Shown: positions 1-7,717, counted from the first letter of the stretch. The stretch is 41,228 bases of DNA from an uncultured Blautia sp. (GCA_946545475.1 CAMNNO010000004.1:1-41228), one strand, 5' to 3'. Translations and numbers: made by a program. The notes: a model not told the origin generated them from the sequence alone.

Positions 1-2
1 GC

Positions 3-48
3 GGGCCGCCCGTCACCGTCAGGTGACAAATTTCTTATGGGCGGCCCT
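3..48. other. GC-rich inverted repeat at the window edge
   Basis: GGGCCGCCC at 3-11 can pair with GGGCGGCCC at 40-48. The right arm also lies between TTTCTTATGG (33-42) and CCATAAGAAA (50-59), which form a competing hairpin. It could be part of a terminator or attenuator of a gene lying to the left of the window, but no partner gene is visible. Confidence 0.4.
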
Positions 49-54
49 GCCATA

Positions 55-90
55 AGAAAAAAGCAGCATCCTGCGGATGCTGCCTTTTTT
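55..90. terminator. bidirectional intrinsic terminator
   Basis: A perfect 9-bp stem, GCAGCATCC (63-71) with GGATGCTGC (75-83) and a 3-nt loop, is flanked by an A-run on the left and a T-run at 85-90. It can terminate the leftward aldo/keto reductase transcript and also rightward transcription entering from outside the window. Confidence 0.85.
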
Positions 91-103
91 GACGGCTGTG
101 ACC

Positions 104-955
104 TCACAGCCGGATATCTTCCGGAACCTCGATGATGCGGCGGTTTTCGTTCATGGTGTCGATAATAGCCATATCCTCCGCGTCAATGGCAAAGTCGTAG
201 ACGCACGCGTTTTCCCGGATGTGATCGGGATTCTGGGAGCGCGGGATGATGGAAACGCCCTTCTGGAGGGCCCAGCGGAGGCCGATCTGGGCGGGGGTGC
301 GGCCGTACTTTGTGGCGAGGACGCACATGATGTCATTATCCAGATAGGCGCCCCGGGCCAGGGGACATGAGGCCTGGACGACTATGCCGCGGGCCTCGCA
401 TTCCTCTATGAGGCTCTTCTGGTAGAAAAACGGATGCGTTTCCAGCTGGTTGACGGCCGGGACCGTGTCAGAAACTTCCCGGAGGGCGTCCAGATGGCGG
501 GCGCTGAAATTGCAGACGCCTATCGCCCGGACCACGCCCCTGGCATAAAGCTTTTCCATCTCGTGCCAGGTGCTGGTAAAGCAGCCGTTGACGGGCCAGT
601 GGATAAGATACAGGTCAAGATAGTTGAGATGGAGCCGTTCAAGGGTGCGGCTTAAAGCCCCGGATATGTCCCCCATGGTCTGGGCGTTGTTCCAGACCTT
701 GGATGTGATGAACAGGTGTTTTCGCAAAATGCCGCAGCGGGCAATGGCACGGCCGATGGCCTCTTCATTGCGGAAAGAGGATGCGGTATCGATGAGACGG
801 TAACCGGCATTGACAGCGGCCTTTAAGGCCTCTTCCACACGGTATTCGTCCTGCAAGCCGTAAACGCCAAAGCCAAGAGTAGGCATTTCCACATCATTAT
901 TGAGAAAAACGGTTGGCCTTATGGAAGGCTGTCGGCGAAATATAGGCTGGTCCAA
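104..955 (-). CDS. aldo/keto reductase family protein with Tyr-to-Phe change in the catalytic tetrad
   Basis: This is a 283-residue TIM-barrel NAD(P)H-dependent oxidoreductase of the aldo/keto reductase superfamily, the usual length for prokaryotic members. I chose a TTG start at 955-953 because a strong AGGAGG lies 8 nt upstream and the longer open frame has no such signal. Family motifs are clear: GFGVYG near residues 28-33, LIDTA near 54-58, TSKVW near 84-88 and LIHWPV near 117-122. Of the catalytic tetrad Asp-Tyr-Lys-His, Asp56, Lys86 and His119 are present, but the tyrosine position in the DTAxxYxNE motif is Phe61 (codon 773-775). Loss of this general acid usually cripples carbonyl reduction, so the activity or substrate may be unusual. 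It is transcribed alone and leftward. The substrate is unknown. Confidence 0.88.
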   Translation of the reverse strand: MDQPIFRRQPSIRPTVFLNNDVEMPTLGFGVYGLQDEYRVEEALKAAVNAGYRLIDTASSFRNEEAIGRAIARCGILRKHLFITSKVWNNAQTMGDISGALSRTLERLHLNYLDLYLIHWPVNGCFTSTWHEMEKLYARGVVRAIGVCNFSARHLDALREVSDTVPAVNQLETHPFFYQKSLIEECEARGIVVQASCPLARGAYLDNDIMCVLATKYGRTPAQIGLRWALQKGVSIIPRSQNPDHIRENACVYDFAIDAEDMAIIDTMNENRRIIEVPEDIRL

Positions 956-1019
956 TGTTTCTTCCTCCTGTAGAGTGTGAACTTCCTGTAAGGAGCTGCC
1001 ATAGCATCTCCAACAGATT

Positions 1020-1123
1020 TTATAGGAAACGAATAAAACGCTTGCGTTTTCATTCGTTTCCCGCGCCGGATTTTCGCCGCGCAAGCGGCATGATCCCGAT
1101 GAAAATTCGTGCGCATACTATAA
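1020..1123 (+). repeat. dispersed two-hairpin repeat, copy A
   Basis: This element of about 104 bp begins TTATAG and ends CTATAA, a 6-bp terminal inverted repeat. Hairpin 1 pairs GGAAACGAATAAAACGC with GCGTTTT-C-ATTCGTTTCC across a TT loop. Hairpin 2 has the outer stem ATTTTC/GAAAAT and the inner stem CCGC-GCAA-GCGG. The right end reads ATTCGTGCGCATACTATAA. It matches the elements at 4452-4553 and 33777-33877. It is intergenic, between divergent genes, and carries no ORF, so it is MITE-like or REP-like. Confidence 0.85.
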
Positions 1124-1330
1124 GCTTCCCCGGCTGCAGGCTGTCCGGAGAAGCTCGTTTTCAGGCGCCCCGGCCTGATCTCCGGGACTCTCTAAATAAA
1201 CGTGTGAAAGAGTATATCATAGAAATGTGAAGGAATCGCATATTTTATATTACATTTTTGCTACATGCCCATCTTTAACCCTGTCATGGCCTATCGTTTT
1301 CAACAAATCCTGACACAATCAGAAATTTTC

Positions 1331-1360
1331 TTGATAAGTAGATGAAAGATGATGTATAAT
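1331..1360 (+). promoter_or_regulatory. sigma-70-type promoter for fchA
   Basis: TTGATA at 1331-1336 and TATAAT at 1355-1360 are separated by 18 nt. The expected start near 1367 leaves a short leader before the AGGAGG at 1378-1383. Between copy A of the repeat and this promoter (1124-1330) I see no gene, only AT-rich DNA. Confidence 0.8.
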
Positions 1361-1394
1361 ACTGTTCAATGTCTGCTAGGAGGTTTTGAATATC

Positions 1395-2030
1395 ATGGAA
1401 TTTACAGCATTATCCTGTCAGGAATTTGCGGATGTTCTGGCCAGCAAGGCGCCTGTCCCCGGAGGCGGGGGCGCCAGTGCCCTGGTTGGCGCTCTGGGGG
1501 CGGCCCTGGGCAACATGGTGGGCGCCCTGACCGTAGGGAAAAAGAAGTATGCCGGGGTGGAAGATGACGTTAAGGCCCTCATGGCAAAGGGAGACAGCCT
1601 GCGGCGCGATCTTCTTTTGCTGGCCGAGAAGGATGCCGAGGCTTTCGAGCCGCTTTCCCGCGCCTACGGCATGCCCAAGGATACTCCGGAACAGGCGGCG
1701 CAAAAAGAAGCGGTCATGGAAGAAGCCCTTAAGGCGGCGTCCATGGTCCCCTTAACGATCATGGAGAAATGCGCGGAGGCCCTTACGATGATCGAAGGGT
1801 TTTCGCGCCTCGGCTCACGCCTGGCCTTAAGCGATGCCGGCGTGGCGGCCTGTTTTGCCAAGGCAGCCCTCCAGGGCGCCAGCCTGAATGTTTTCATCAA
1901 TACAAAAGCTATGAAGGACCGCTCCTTTGCGGAAGAAGTCAATAATAAAGCCCGGAAGCTGCTGGAAACCTATGAGCCCCTGGCCGATGAAGTGGCCGGA
2001 AATGTCAAGAGATATCTGCTTAACGAGTAA
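1395..2030 (+). CDS. fchA: methenyltetrahydrofolate cyclohydrolase / formiminotransferase-cyclodeaminase C-domain protein
   Basis: This 211-residue protein has the C-terminal cyclodeaminase domain of formiminotransferase-cyclodeaminase as a stand-alone enzyme. Proteins of this kind (FchA) convert 5,10-methenyl-THF and 10-formyl-THF or deaminate formimino-THF in the cytoplasm. The glycine-rich N-terminal stretch APVPGGGGASALVGALGAAL is diagnostic, and most of the rest is helical. The start is ATG 1395 with AGGAGG 11 nt upstream; an in-frame TTG at 1386 is too close to that site. A consensus promoter lies just upstream and folD follows after 48 bp, so the two are probably one operon for one-carbon folate interconversion. 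Because the neighbouring FolD lacks its cyclohydrolase lysine, FchA may supply the cyclohydrolase step. Confidence 0.88.
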   Translation: MEFTALSCQEFADVLASKAPVPGGGGASALVGALGAALGNMVGALTVGKKKYAGVEDDVKALMAKGDSLRRDLLLLAEKDAEAFEPLSRAYGMPKDTPEQAAQKEAVMEEALKAASMVPLTIMEKCAEALTMIEGFSRLGSRLALSDAGVAACFAKAALQGASLNVFINTKAMKDRSFAEEVNNKARKLLETYEPLADEVAGNVKRYLLNE

Positions 2031-2078
2031 GAAGCGGTTCCGCAGTAAATCCGCGGGCATAGTTATAGGAGAATATAT

Positions 2079-2939
2079 ATGGCCAGACACTTGTCAGGAA
2101 AGGAAGTTAATGCTTCACTGCATGCCGAGATAACCGAAAAAGTGCTTTCTCTTAAAAGCAAAGGCGTCTTCCCCCAGCTGCGCCTGATCCGGGTAGGCGA
2201 GAATCCCGGGGATCTGTCATACGAGAGGGGAACCGCCAGGAGATGTGAGGAGCTGGGCGTTGTCATGACAAAAACGATCCTGCCGGAGAACGTTTCCCAG
2301 GAGGAGCTTCTTTTAGCCATACAGGAAGCCAACCAGGACAAAAATGTCCATGGGATACTGCTTTTCCGCCCCCTGCCGCCCCATCTGGACGCCGCGCTCA
2401 TCGAGAATGCGGTCCTGCCCGAAAAGGATGTCGACGGCATGACGGACGCCTCCCTGGGCGGCGTGTTTACCGGAAAACGCATAGGCTTTCCGCCCTGTAC
2501 GCCGCAGGCCTGCATGGCTATCCTGGACCATTATGGCATTGAGGTCCAGGGAAAGAGAGCCGTCGTCATCGGCCGTTCCCTGGTCGCCGGGAAGCCGGCA
2601 GCCATGATGCTGCTGAAAAAGAACGCCACCGTCACCATCTGCCACACCAGGACAAAGGACATGAGCGCCATTGCCAGGGAAGCGGATATCCTCCTGGTTG
2701 CCGCCGGAAAGGCCGGCGTGGCAAAGGAAGGCTTTTTCCGGGAAGGACAGACGGTTATTGATGTCGGCATCAATATCAATGCCGAGGGAAAGCTTTGCGG
2801 CGATATCGACAGCGCCAGCGCCGAGATCTGCGAAGCCTATACGCCTGTTCCCGGGGGCGTTGGCGCCGTGACGACGACGATCCTCCTGTCCCATGTCGTC
2901 GAAGCCGCCGAAAACGCCCTGGCCTGGCAGGAAGCCTGA
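2079..2939 (+). CDS. folD: FolD-type methylenetetrahydrofolate dehydrogenase with a changed cyclohydrolase lysine
   Basis: This 286-residue FolD family enzyme oxidises 5,10-methylene-THF to methenyl-THF with NAD(P)+. Visible motifs are PLPPHLD, DVDGMTDASLGG, PCTPQACMAIL, the Rossmann motif GRSLVAGKPAAMMLL, VIDVGIN and the closing PVPGGVGAVTTTILL. In canonical bifunctional FolD the active site is Y-x3-K (Tyr52 and Lys56 in the E. coli and human numbering). Here the matching region reads DLSYERGTARR, giving Tyr48 and Thr52. That lysine is needed for cyclohydrolase chemistry, so this protein is probably dehydrogenase-only or uses a different mechanism. The start is ATG 2079 with TAGGAGA upstream. 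It lies directly downstream of fchA, which fits a split dehydrogenase/cyclohydrolase arrangement. Confidence 0.92.
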   Translation: MARHLSGKEVNASLHAEITEKVLSLKSKGVFPQLRLIRVGENPGDLSYERGTARRCEELGVVMTKTILPENVSQEELLLAIQEANQDKNVHGILLFRPLPPHLDAALIENAVLPEKDVDGMTDASLGGVFTGKRIGFPPCTPQACMAILDHYGIEVQGKRAVVIGRSLVAGKPAAMMLLKKNATVTICHTRTKDMSAIAREADILLVAAGKAGVAKEGFFREGQTVIDVGININAEGKLCGDIDSASAEICEAYTPVPGGVGAVTTTILLSHVVEAAENALAWQEA

Positions 2940-2970
2940 GCATTATTGCTGTTTAAGATTAATAATATTC

Positions 2971-3020
2971 GAAGGTTAATATTTGAAGGTTAAGTTAATA
3001 TTTGGAGGTTAAGTTAATAT
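2971..3020 (+). repeat. tandem repeat abutting the start codon of the Re-citrate synthase gene
   Basis: There are three head-to-tail units of GAAGGTTAAGTTAATATTT. The first (2971-2984) lacks the internal 5 bp, the second (2985-3003) is full length, and the third (3004-3020) starts GGAGG and runs straight into ATG 3021. Each unit carries a Shine-Dalgarno-like GAAGG or GGAGG, so copy number could affect translation initiation. Confidence 0.8.
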
Positions 3021-4415
3021 ATGGAAGAAAACAGACGCGTCAAGATGAACCGGCAGACCAATCTCCTTCAGCTGGAAGAACATATGTATCCCCTCGTGGA
3101 TGTGGAAAAGCCCAATGTTTTCCGAAATCTTTTCCCCTATTCCGAGGTTCCGAAGATCGCCTTCAACGACCGTATCGTGCCCCATCACATGCCGGACGAC
3201 ATCTGGATCACGGATACCACCTTCCGTGACGGCCAGCAGTCCCGGGCTCCCTATACCACCGAGCAGATCGTCCGGATCTATGATTACCTGCACAAGCTTG
3301 GCGGCCCTGCCGGACGCATCCGCCAGTCGGAATTTTTCCTTTACAGCAAAAAGGACAGGGACGCTGTCGTCAAGTGCATGGAAAGAGGATATGAGTTTCC
3401 GGAGGTGACCAGCTGGATAAGGGCCAACAAGCAGGATTTCCTTCTGGTCAAGCAGATGGGCATGCAGGAGACCGGTATTCTGGTCAGCTGCTCGGATTAC
3501 CACATCTTCTATAAAATGAAGATGACGCGCCGTCAGGCCATGGAGCACTACCTGAACATCGTCAAGGAATGCCTGGATATCGGCGTGGCGGTCCGCTGCC
3601 ACCTGGAGGATATTACCCGTGCGGATATCTACGGCTATGTTATTCCCTTCTGCCTGGAGCTTATGAAGCTCATGCAGCAGTACGGCATCCCGATCAAGAT
3701 CCGCGCCTGCGACACCATGGGCTATGGCGTCAACTACCCCGGCGCGGTGATCCCCCGCTCCGTGCCCGGCATTATCTACGGTATCATGGTCCACGCCGGC
3801 GTCCCCTCCGAGCTTATCGAATGGCACGGCCACAATGACTTTTATAAGGCTGTCAGCAATTCCACCACAGCCTGGCTGTATGGCGCCTGCGGCGTCAACA
3901 CCTCCCTCTTCGGCATCGGCGAGCGCACCGGCAATACGCCTCTTGAGGCCATGGTCTTTGAGTACGCGCAGCTTAGGGGCAACCTTGGCGGCATGGACAC
4001 CCATGTCATCACCGAGCTGGCGGAATATTACGAAAAAGAGCTGGGATACCACATCCCGGACAGGACGCCGTTTGTCGGGCGCAACTTTAATGTCACCCGG
4101 GCAGGCGTCCATGCCGACGGGCTCCTGAAAAACGAGGAGATCTACAATATTTTTGATACCGGCAAGTTCCTGGACCGTCCCGCCGAGGTGGCCATTTCCA
4201 ATACCTCGGGCGCTGCCGGCATCGCCCACTGGATCAACACCCATTATCACCTGACCGGCGATGCCCAGGTGGATAAGGGAAGCGAGCTGGTGACTATCCT
4301 GAAAGCCTGGATCGACGAGCAGTATGACGAGGGCCGCGTGACCGTGCTCTCCACGGACGAGCTGTTCCAGCTTGTCAACGAGACCGCCAGCCGGCTTGGC
4401 GTCAGCCTGTCATAA
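3021..4415 (+). CDS. HMGL-family acyltransferase, probable Re-citrate synthase
   Basis: This 464-residue protein of the HMG-CoA-lyase/isopropylmalate synthase/homocitrate synthase superfamily has a TIM barrel with a divalent metal. DTTFRDGQQSRAPYT (residues 65-79) is the metal/substrate motif, the HxH metal pair is His269/His271 in WHGHNDF, and GVNTSLFGIGERTGNTPLEA is the conserved lid motif. It lacks the C-terminal LeuA regulatory domain. This subgroup is often annotated as isopropylmalate synthase, but in Clostridium kluyveri and some sulfate reducers a similar protein is Re-citrate synthase, condensing oxaloacetate and acetyl-CoA. The isocitrate dehydrogenase gene next door supports a citrate role in glutamate synthesis. 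The start is ATG 3021 with GGAGG 12 nt upstream; ATG 3045 is an alternative. Family placement is firm and substrate is inferred. Confidence 0.8.
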   Translation: MEENRRVKMNRQTNLLQLEEHMYPLVDVEKPNVFRNLFPYSEVPKIAFNDRIVPHHMPDDIWITDTTFRDGQQSRAPYTTEQIVRIYDYLHKLGGPAGRIRQSEFFLYSKKDRDAVVKCMERGYEFPEVTSWIRANKQDFLLVKQMGMQETGILVSCSDYHIFYKMKMTRRQAMEHYLNIVKECLDIGVAVRCHLEDITRADIYGYVIPFCLELMKLMQQYGIPIKIRACDTMGYGVNYPGAVIPRSVPGIIYGIMVHAGVPSELIEWHGHNDFYKAVSNSTTAWLYGACGVNTSLFGIGERTGNTPLEAMVFEYAQLRGNLGGMDTHVITELAEYYEKELGYHIPDRTPFVGRNFNVTRAGVHADGLLKNEEIYNIFDTGKFLDRPAEVAISNTSGAAGIAHWINTHYHLTGDAQVDKGSELVTILKAWIDEQYDEGRVTVLSTDELFQLVNETASRLGVSLS

Positions 4416-4451
4416 CGCTGCCGCGCTCCGGCTGTTTACAAATTCGCAGAA

Positions 4452-4553
4452 TATATATGCGCACGAATTTTCAGCGGAATCAGGCCGCTAAAGCGGCGAA
4501 AATTCGGCGCAGTAAACGAATCAAAACACAAGCGTTTTGTTCGTTCACTATAA
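4452..4553 (-). repeat. dispersed two-hairpin repeat, copy C (inverted)
   Basis: Read on the minus strand, this element starts TTATAG at 4553 and keeps both hairpins of copy A: GTGAACGAA/TTCGTTTAC with AAAACGC/GTGTTTT, then GAATTTTC/GAAAATTC enclosing GCCGC-TTTA-GCGGC. The second pair of hairpin 1 changes from G-C to T-A, a compensatory change. The far end, GTGCGCATATATA, is slightly degraded. It fills most of the 163-bp gap between the Re-citrate synthase and isocitrate dehydrogenase genes. Confidence 0.85.
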
Positions 4554-4578
4554 AATGAAAAGCAGAGGTAGATAAGAT

Positions 4579-5796
4579 ATGGACAAGATCACTATGACAG
4601 TGCCTCTGGTGGAGATGGACGGGGACGAGATGACCCGCATTCTCTGGCAGATGATAAAAGACGAGCTTTTGCTGCCTTTTGTGGACCTTAAGACCGAGTA
4701 TTATGACCTGGGGCTTAAGCACCGCGACGAGACCGATGATAAGGTCACATCGGAAGCGGCCATGGCGACAAAGAAATATGGCGTGGCGGTCAAATGCGCG
4801 ACCATCACCCCGAACAAGGCCCGCGTGGAAGAGTATAACCTGAAACGCACCTACCCCAGCCCCAACGGCACCATCCGCGCCATCCTGGATGGCACGGTAT
4901 TCCGCGCGCCGATCATCGTCAGGGGGATCGAGCCGTGCGTGCGGAACTGGAAAAAGCCGATCACCATTGCCCGCCATGCCTACGGCGACGTGTACAAGAA
5001 CACGGAATTTCTGGTCGACCGCCCCGGCACCGCCTATCTTGTGTTTGAGGACGAGGAAGGCAATACCCGCAAGGAGGTTATCCATCACTTTGACCAGCCG
5101 GGCGTCCTTCACGGCGAGCACAACCTGGACAGCTCCATAAGAAGCTTTGCCCGAAGCTGCTTGAGCTACGGCCTGGATACCCGCCAGGACGTGTGGTTCG
5201 GCTGCAAGGACACCATATCCAAAACCTACGACGGCCGCTTTAAGGAGATCTTTGCCGAAATTTTTGACGCGGAATACAAGGAAAAGTATGAAGCCGCCGG
5301 CATTTCCTATTTTTACAGCCTGATCGACGATATCGTGGCCAGGGTCATGAAATCGGAGGGCGGCATGATATGGGCCTGCCAGAACTATGACGGGGATGTC
5401 ATGAGCGACATGATCTCGTCGGCCTTCGGGTCCCTGGCCATGATGACCTCCGTCCTCGTCTCGCCGGATGGCTGCTGGGAATATGAGGCCGCCCACGGGA
5501 CGGTCCAGAGGCATTATTACAAGCACCTGGCCGGAGAGGAGACCTCCACAAATTCCGTGGCCACGATCTTTGCCTGGAGCGGGGCGCTAAAGAAACGCGG
5601 AGAGCTTGACGGCAACGCAAGGCTTTCGGCATTCGCGGATGCTCTGGAAAAGAGTACGCTTAATACTATTGAGGAAGGCTATATGACCAAGGATCTGGCC
5701 CTGATCACGTCTCTGGAAAACCCCGTGGTCCAGAACAGCCGCGACTTCATCCTGGCTATCCGTTCGCGGCTTGAGAAGATCCTTGAGGAAGCCTGA
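4579..5796 (+). CDS. icd: NADP-dependent isocitrate dehydrogenase
   Basis: This 405-residue homodimeric isocitrate dehydrogenase is of the eukaryote-like, NADP-using subfamily, acting in the cytoplasm to oxidise isocitrate to 2-oxoglutarate and CO2. Recognisable parts are the N-terminal PLVEMDGDEMTR, the substrate-loop region KRTYPSPNGTIRAIL, FRAPIIVRGIEPCV, the metal site around YDGDVMSDM, and the coenzyme region AAHGTVQRHYYKH followed by TSTNSVATIFAWSGAL. Length matches the family. It sits downstream of the Re-citrate synthase candidate, separated by the inverted copy of the dispersed repeat, and together they would make 2-oxoglutarate for glutamate. No aconitase gene is present in the window. 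ATG 4579 is preceded by AGAGGTAGATAAGAT, a weak ribosome-binding site. Confidence 0.95.
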   Translation: MDKITMTVPLVEMDGDEMTRILWQMIKDELLLPFVDLKTEYYDLGLKHRDETDDKVTSEAAMATKKYGVAVKCATITPNKARVEEYNLKRTYPSPNGTIRAILDGTVFRAPIIVRGIEPCVRNWKKPITIARHAYGDVYKNTEFLVDRPGTAYLVFEDEEGNTRKEVIHHFDQPGVLHGEHNLDSSIRSFARSCLSYGLDTRQDVWFGCKDTISKTYDGRFKEIFAEIFDAEYKEKYEAAGISYFYSLIDDIVARVMKSEGGMIWACQNYDGDVMSDMISSAFGSLAMMTSVLVSPDGCWEYEAAHGTVQRHYYKHLAGEETSTNSVATIFAWSGALKKRGELDGNARLSAFADALEKSTLNTIEEGYMTKDLALITSLENPVVQNSRDFILAIRSRLEKILEEA

Positions 5797-5879
5797 CATT
5801 ATCGTTCTTGAGCGGCAGAGAAGCTTTCCCCAAAAACATGCGGGCGAAACCTTCGCCGCCCCGATCATGGAGATGTGTC

Positions 5880-6356
5880 ATGCGAAAGAATTATTTTCCC
5901 ATGTTTATTGACTTATCGGATAAAAAGGTGGTCGTGGTCGGCGGCGCGAATATCGCGTACCGCCGGATCAAGACCCTGCTGCCTTTTACCCGGAATGTTG
6001 TGGTAGTGGCCCCCTATATTCTTCCAGAGGTGGCGGAAATGGGAAAGAAGGGGCAGATCCGGCTTTATCAGCGACCTGTCAAACGTTCGGATTTTAATGA
6101 TGCCTACATGGTCATTGCCGCTACCAGCGATAACAAATTGAATGATGATATCTACCGTATCTGCAAGGAACAGGGCATATATGTCAATGTCGCCAGCGAC
6201 CGCGATAAATGCGATTTCTTTTTCCCGGGCGTCTATATGAAGGACGAGATCGTTATCGGCGTCACCGCCAGCGGCCTGGACCAGCGCAAAGCCAAGCGTG
6301 TCCGCGAGGAGATACAGGGCGCGCTGGAACGGGCCTCCCGGGAATTGTCCGAATAA
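5880..6356 (+). CDS. precorrin-2 dehydrogenase / sirohydrochlorin ferrochelatase-like (CysG N-terminal domain)
   Basis: This 158-residue protein matches the N-terminal NAD-binding module of siroheme synthase (CysG_N, Met8-like), which oxidises precorrin-2 to sirohydrochlorin. It opens with YFPMFIDLSDKKVVVVGG and AYRRIKTLL, the Rossmann dinucleotide-binding segment, followed by VVVAPYI, VIAATSDNKLND and NVASDRDKCDFFFPG, all characteristic. The uroporphyrinogen methyltransferase half is absent, as is common for stand-alone versions. I start at ATG 5880 because GGAG lies 7 nt upstream; the open frame extends back to 5808 without a better signal. No other tetrapyrrole gene is in the window. It follows icd by 83 bp, a stretch that includes a small hairpin at about 5840-5859. 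Confidence 0.85.
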   Translation: MRKNYFPMFIDLSDKKVVVVGGANIAYRRIKTLLPFTRNVVVVAPYILPEVAEMGKKGQIRLYQRPVKRSDFNDAYMVIAATSDNKLNDDIYRICKEQGIYVNVASDRDKCDFFFPGVYMKDEIVIGVTASGLDQRKAKRVREEIQGALERASRELSE

Positions 6357-6378
6357 CTGTATAACAGCGGATTTTGGC

Positions 6379-6407
6379 TTGTGGGAAAGATTGTCCTGTG
6401 TTATACT
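6379..6407 (+). promoter_or_regulatory. promoter for the YbhE-type lactonase gene
   Basis: TTGTGG at 6379-6384 and TATACT at 6402-6407 are spaced by 17 nt, with an extended -10 TG at 6399-6400. The resulting leader is about 140 nt and carries a GGCCGC-CT-GCGGCC hairpin at 6417-6430. Confidence 0.7.
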
Positions 6408-6552
6408 GTGAGCAAAGGCCGCCTGCGGCCGGGGCGCAAAGCAATGCCATTCCGGCCTGCCCTTAAGGAGCCATCGGCTTTTATGCCCGACATCGCCCGG
6501 CAGCGGCCACAGATACAAGTATAAGATCGTATATTCCAGGAGGATGTATGCA

Positions 6553-7653
6553 ATGAAAGATGCGGAAAAAGACAGGAAATACGTAGCCTATGTGGGCTCT
6601 TACACCCATGGGGAAGGAAAAGGCATCCAGGTATTCGACGTGGACGTGGAAAACGGCATCCTTACCAAGCGGAGCGAAGTCCGGGTGAACAACGCCTCCC
6701 ACGCTGCGATCTCTAAAAACGGCAAATACCTCTATTCCATCGAGGACGAAGGCGTGGCCGTATTCCGGCGCGACAAAAACGGCGACCTCAAGCGCATCAA
6801 CAGCGTTGATATTGACGGCATGAGGGGATGCTTTCTGGCGACCGACTGGGATGGCAAATATCTCTACGTGGCCGGCTATCATGACGGCAAGGTAACGGTC
6901 GTCCATACCCACAAGGACGGGCGCCTTGGCAGCGTCATGGACGGCGTGTTCCACAGGGGCCTTGGGAGCGTGGCCGAGCGCAATTTCCGCCCGCATGTCA
7001 GCTGCGTGCGTCCCACCCCGGACAATAAATACCTGTGCGCGGTGGATAACGGCATTGACCAGGTCAAGATCTACCGGATCAACAAGCGGACCGACAAGCT
7101 TGAGCTCGTCGACATCCTGCGCTGCCCGAGGGAAAGCGGGCCCAGGATCATCCGTTTCAGCGATGACGGCCGCTTTGCCTACCTTCTCTTCGAGCTGAGC
7201 AACCAGATCAAGGTCTACACCTATGACGGCACCGGCAAGCAGCCGGAATTTGAGCTGATCCAGGAGGTTTCCACCCTGGAAAAGGAGAACGACAAGGATT
7301 CCATCCACAGCGCGGCCTCCGGCATGTCCATGGCGCCGGACGGGAAGCATCTTTTCTGCACCACGGCCGGTGAGAACACGGTGTCCATGTATGAAGTCAA
7401 CCGGGAGACAGGCCTTTTGACAAAGAAGTTCACCCTTCCCGTCAGCGGCGATTACCCCAAGGATATGGTGGTGTTCCCGGACGGCAAGCACATTGCGGTG
7501 ACCAACCACGCCAGCAATACGATCAATGTGTTTACCATCGACTATGAGAAAAATGTTATGCTGATGAAGGGCCATCCCATCAGCGTGGCCGAGCCCAACA
7601 GTATCCATATCTGGTCTGTGCCCGAAGAGCCGGACGACAACAAAAAAGAATGA
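6553..7653 (+). CDS. lactonase, YbhE-type seven-bladed beta-propeller (6-phosphogluconolactonase family)
   Basis: This 366-residue cytoplasmic beta-propeller is of the YbhE/lactonase family, whose best-known member hydrolyses 6-phosphogluconolactone in the oxidative pentose phosphate pathway. Repeated blade motifs are visible: YVAYVGSYTHGEGKG at the start, ISKNGKYLYSIEDEG, TDWDGKYLYVAGYHDG, VRPTPDNKYLCAVDNG, FSDDGRFAYLLFELSN, MAPDGKHLFCTTAGEN and VFPDGKHIAVTNHASN. I take ATG 6553 as the start, with AGGAGG 9 nt upstream; ATG 6544 directly abuts that site. It has its own promoter. No zwf or gnd gene is nearby, so the substrate is inferred from the family only. Confidence 0.8.
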   Translation: MKDAEKDRKYVAYVGSYTHGEGKGIQVFDVDVENGILTKRSEVRVNNASHAAISKNGKYLYSIEDEGVAVFRRDKNGDLKRINSVDIDGMRGCFLATDWDGKYLYVAGYHDGKVTVVHTHKDGRLGSVMDGVFHRGLGSVAERNFRPHVSCVRPTPDNKYLCAVDNGIDQVKIYRINKRTDKLELVDILRCPRESGPRIIRFSDDGRFAYLLFELSNQIKVYTYDGTGKQPEFELIQEVSTLEKENDKDSIHSAASGMSMAPDGKHLFCTTAGENTVSMYEVNRETGLLTKKFTLPVSGDYPKDMVVFPDGKHIAVTNHASNTINVFTIDYEKNVMLMKGHPISVAEPNSIHIWSVPEEPDDNKKE

Positions 7654-7717
7654 TCCTGCCTTATCGCAGGGCGGGCGGAAAGCTGTTCGATCTCCTGCGC
7701 CGCACCTGTGACAGGCA

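Noticed and set aside
919-1116. Short minus-strand frame beginning MKTQAFYSFP
   Set aside because: The same start recurs in the minus-strand frame ending at 33810 because both lie in hairpin 1 of the dispersed repeat. It reflects the repeat, not a gene family.
3009-4250. 413-residue open frame on the minus strand
   Set aside because: It is the shadow of the HMGL-family gene. Its protein has no recognisable motif, and the plus-strand product is clearly a real enzyme.
6481-7608. 375-residue open frame on the minus strand
   Set aside because: It lies opposite the YbhE-type lactonase gene, whose repeated blade motifs and ribosome-binding site mark the coding strand. Other long antisense frames (for example 4480-5526, 10076-11311, 12646-13605, 19673-20926, 34896-36389) are rejected for the same reason.
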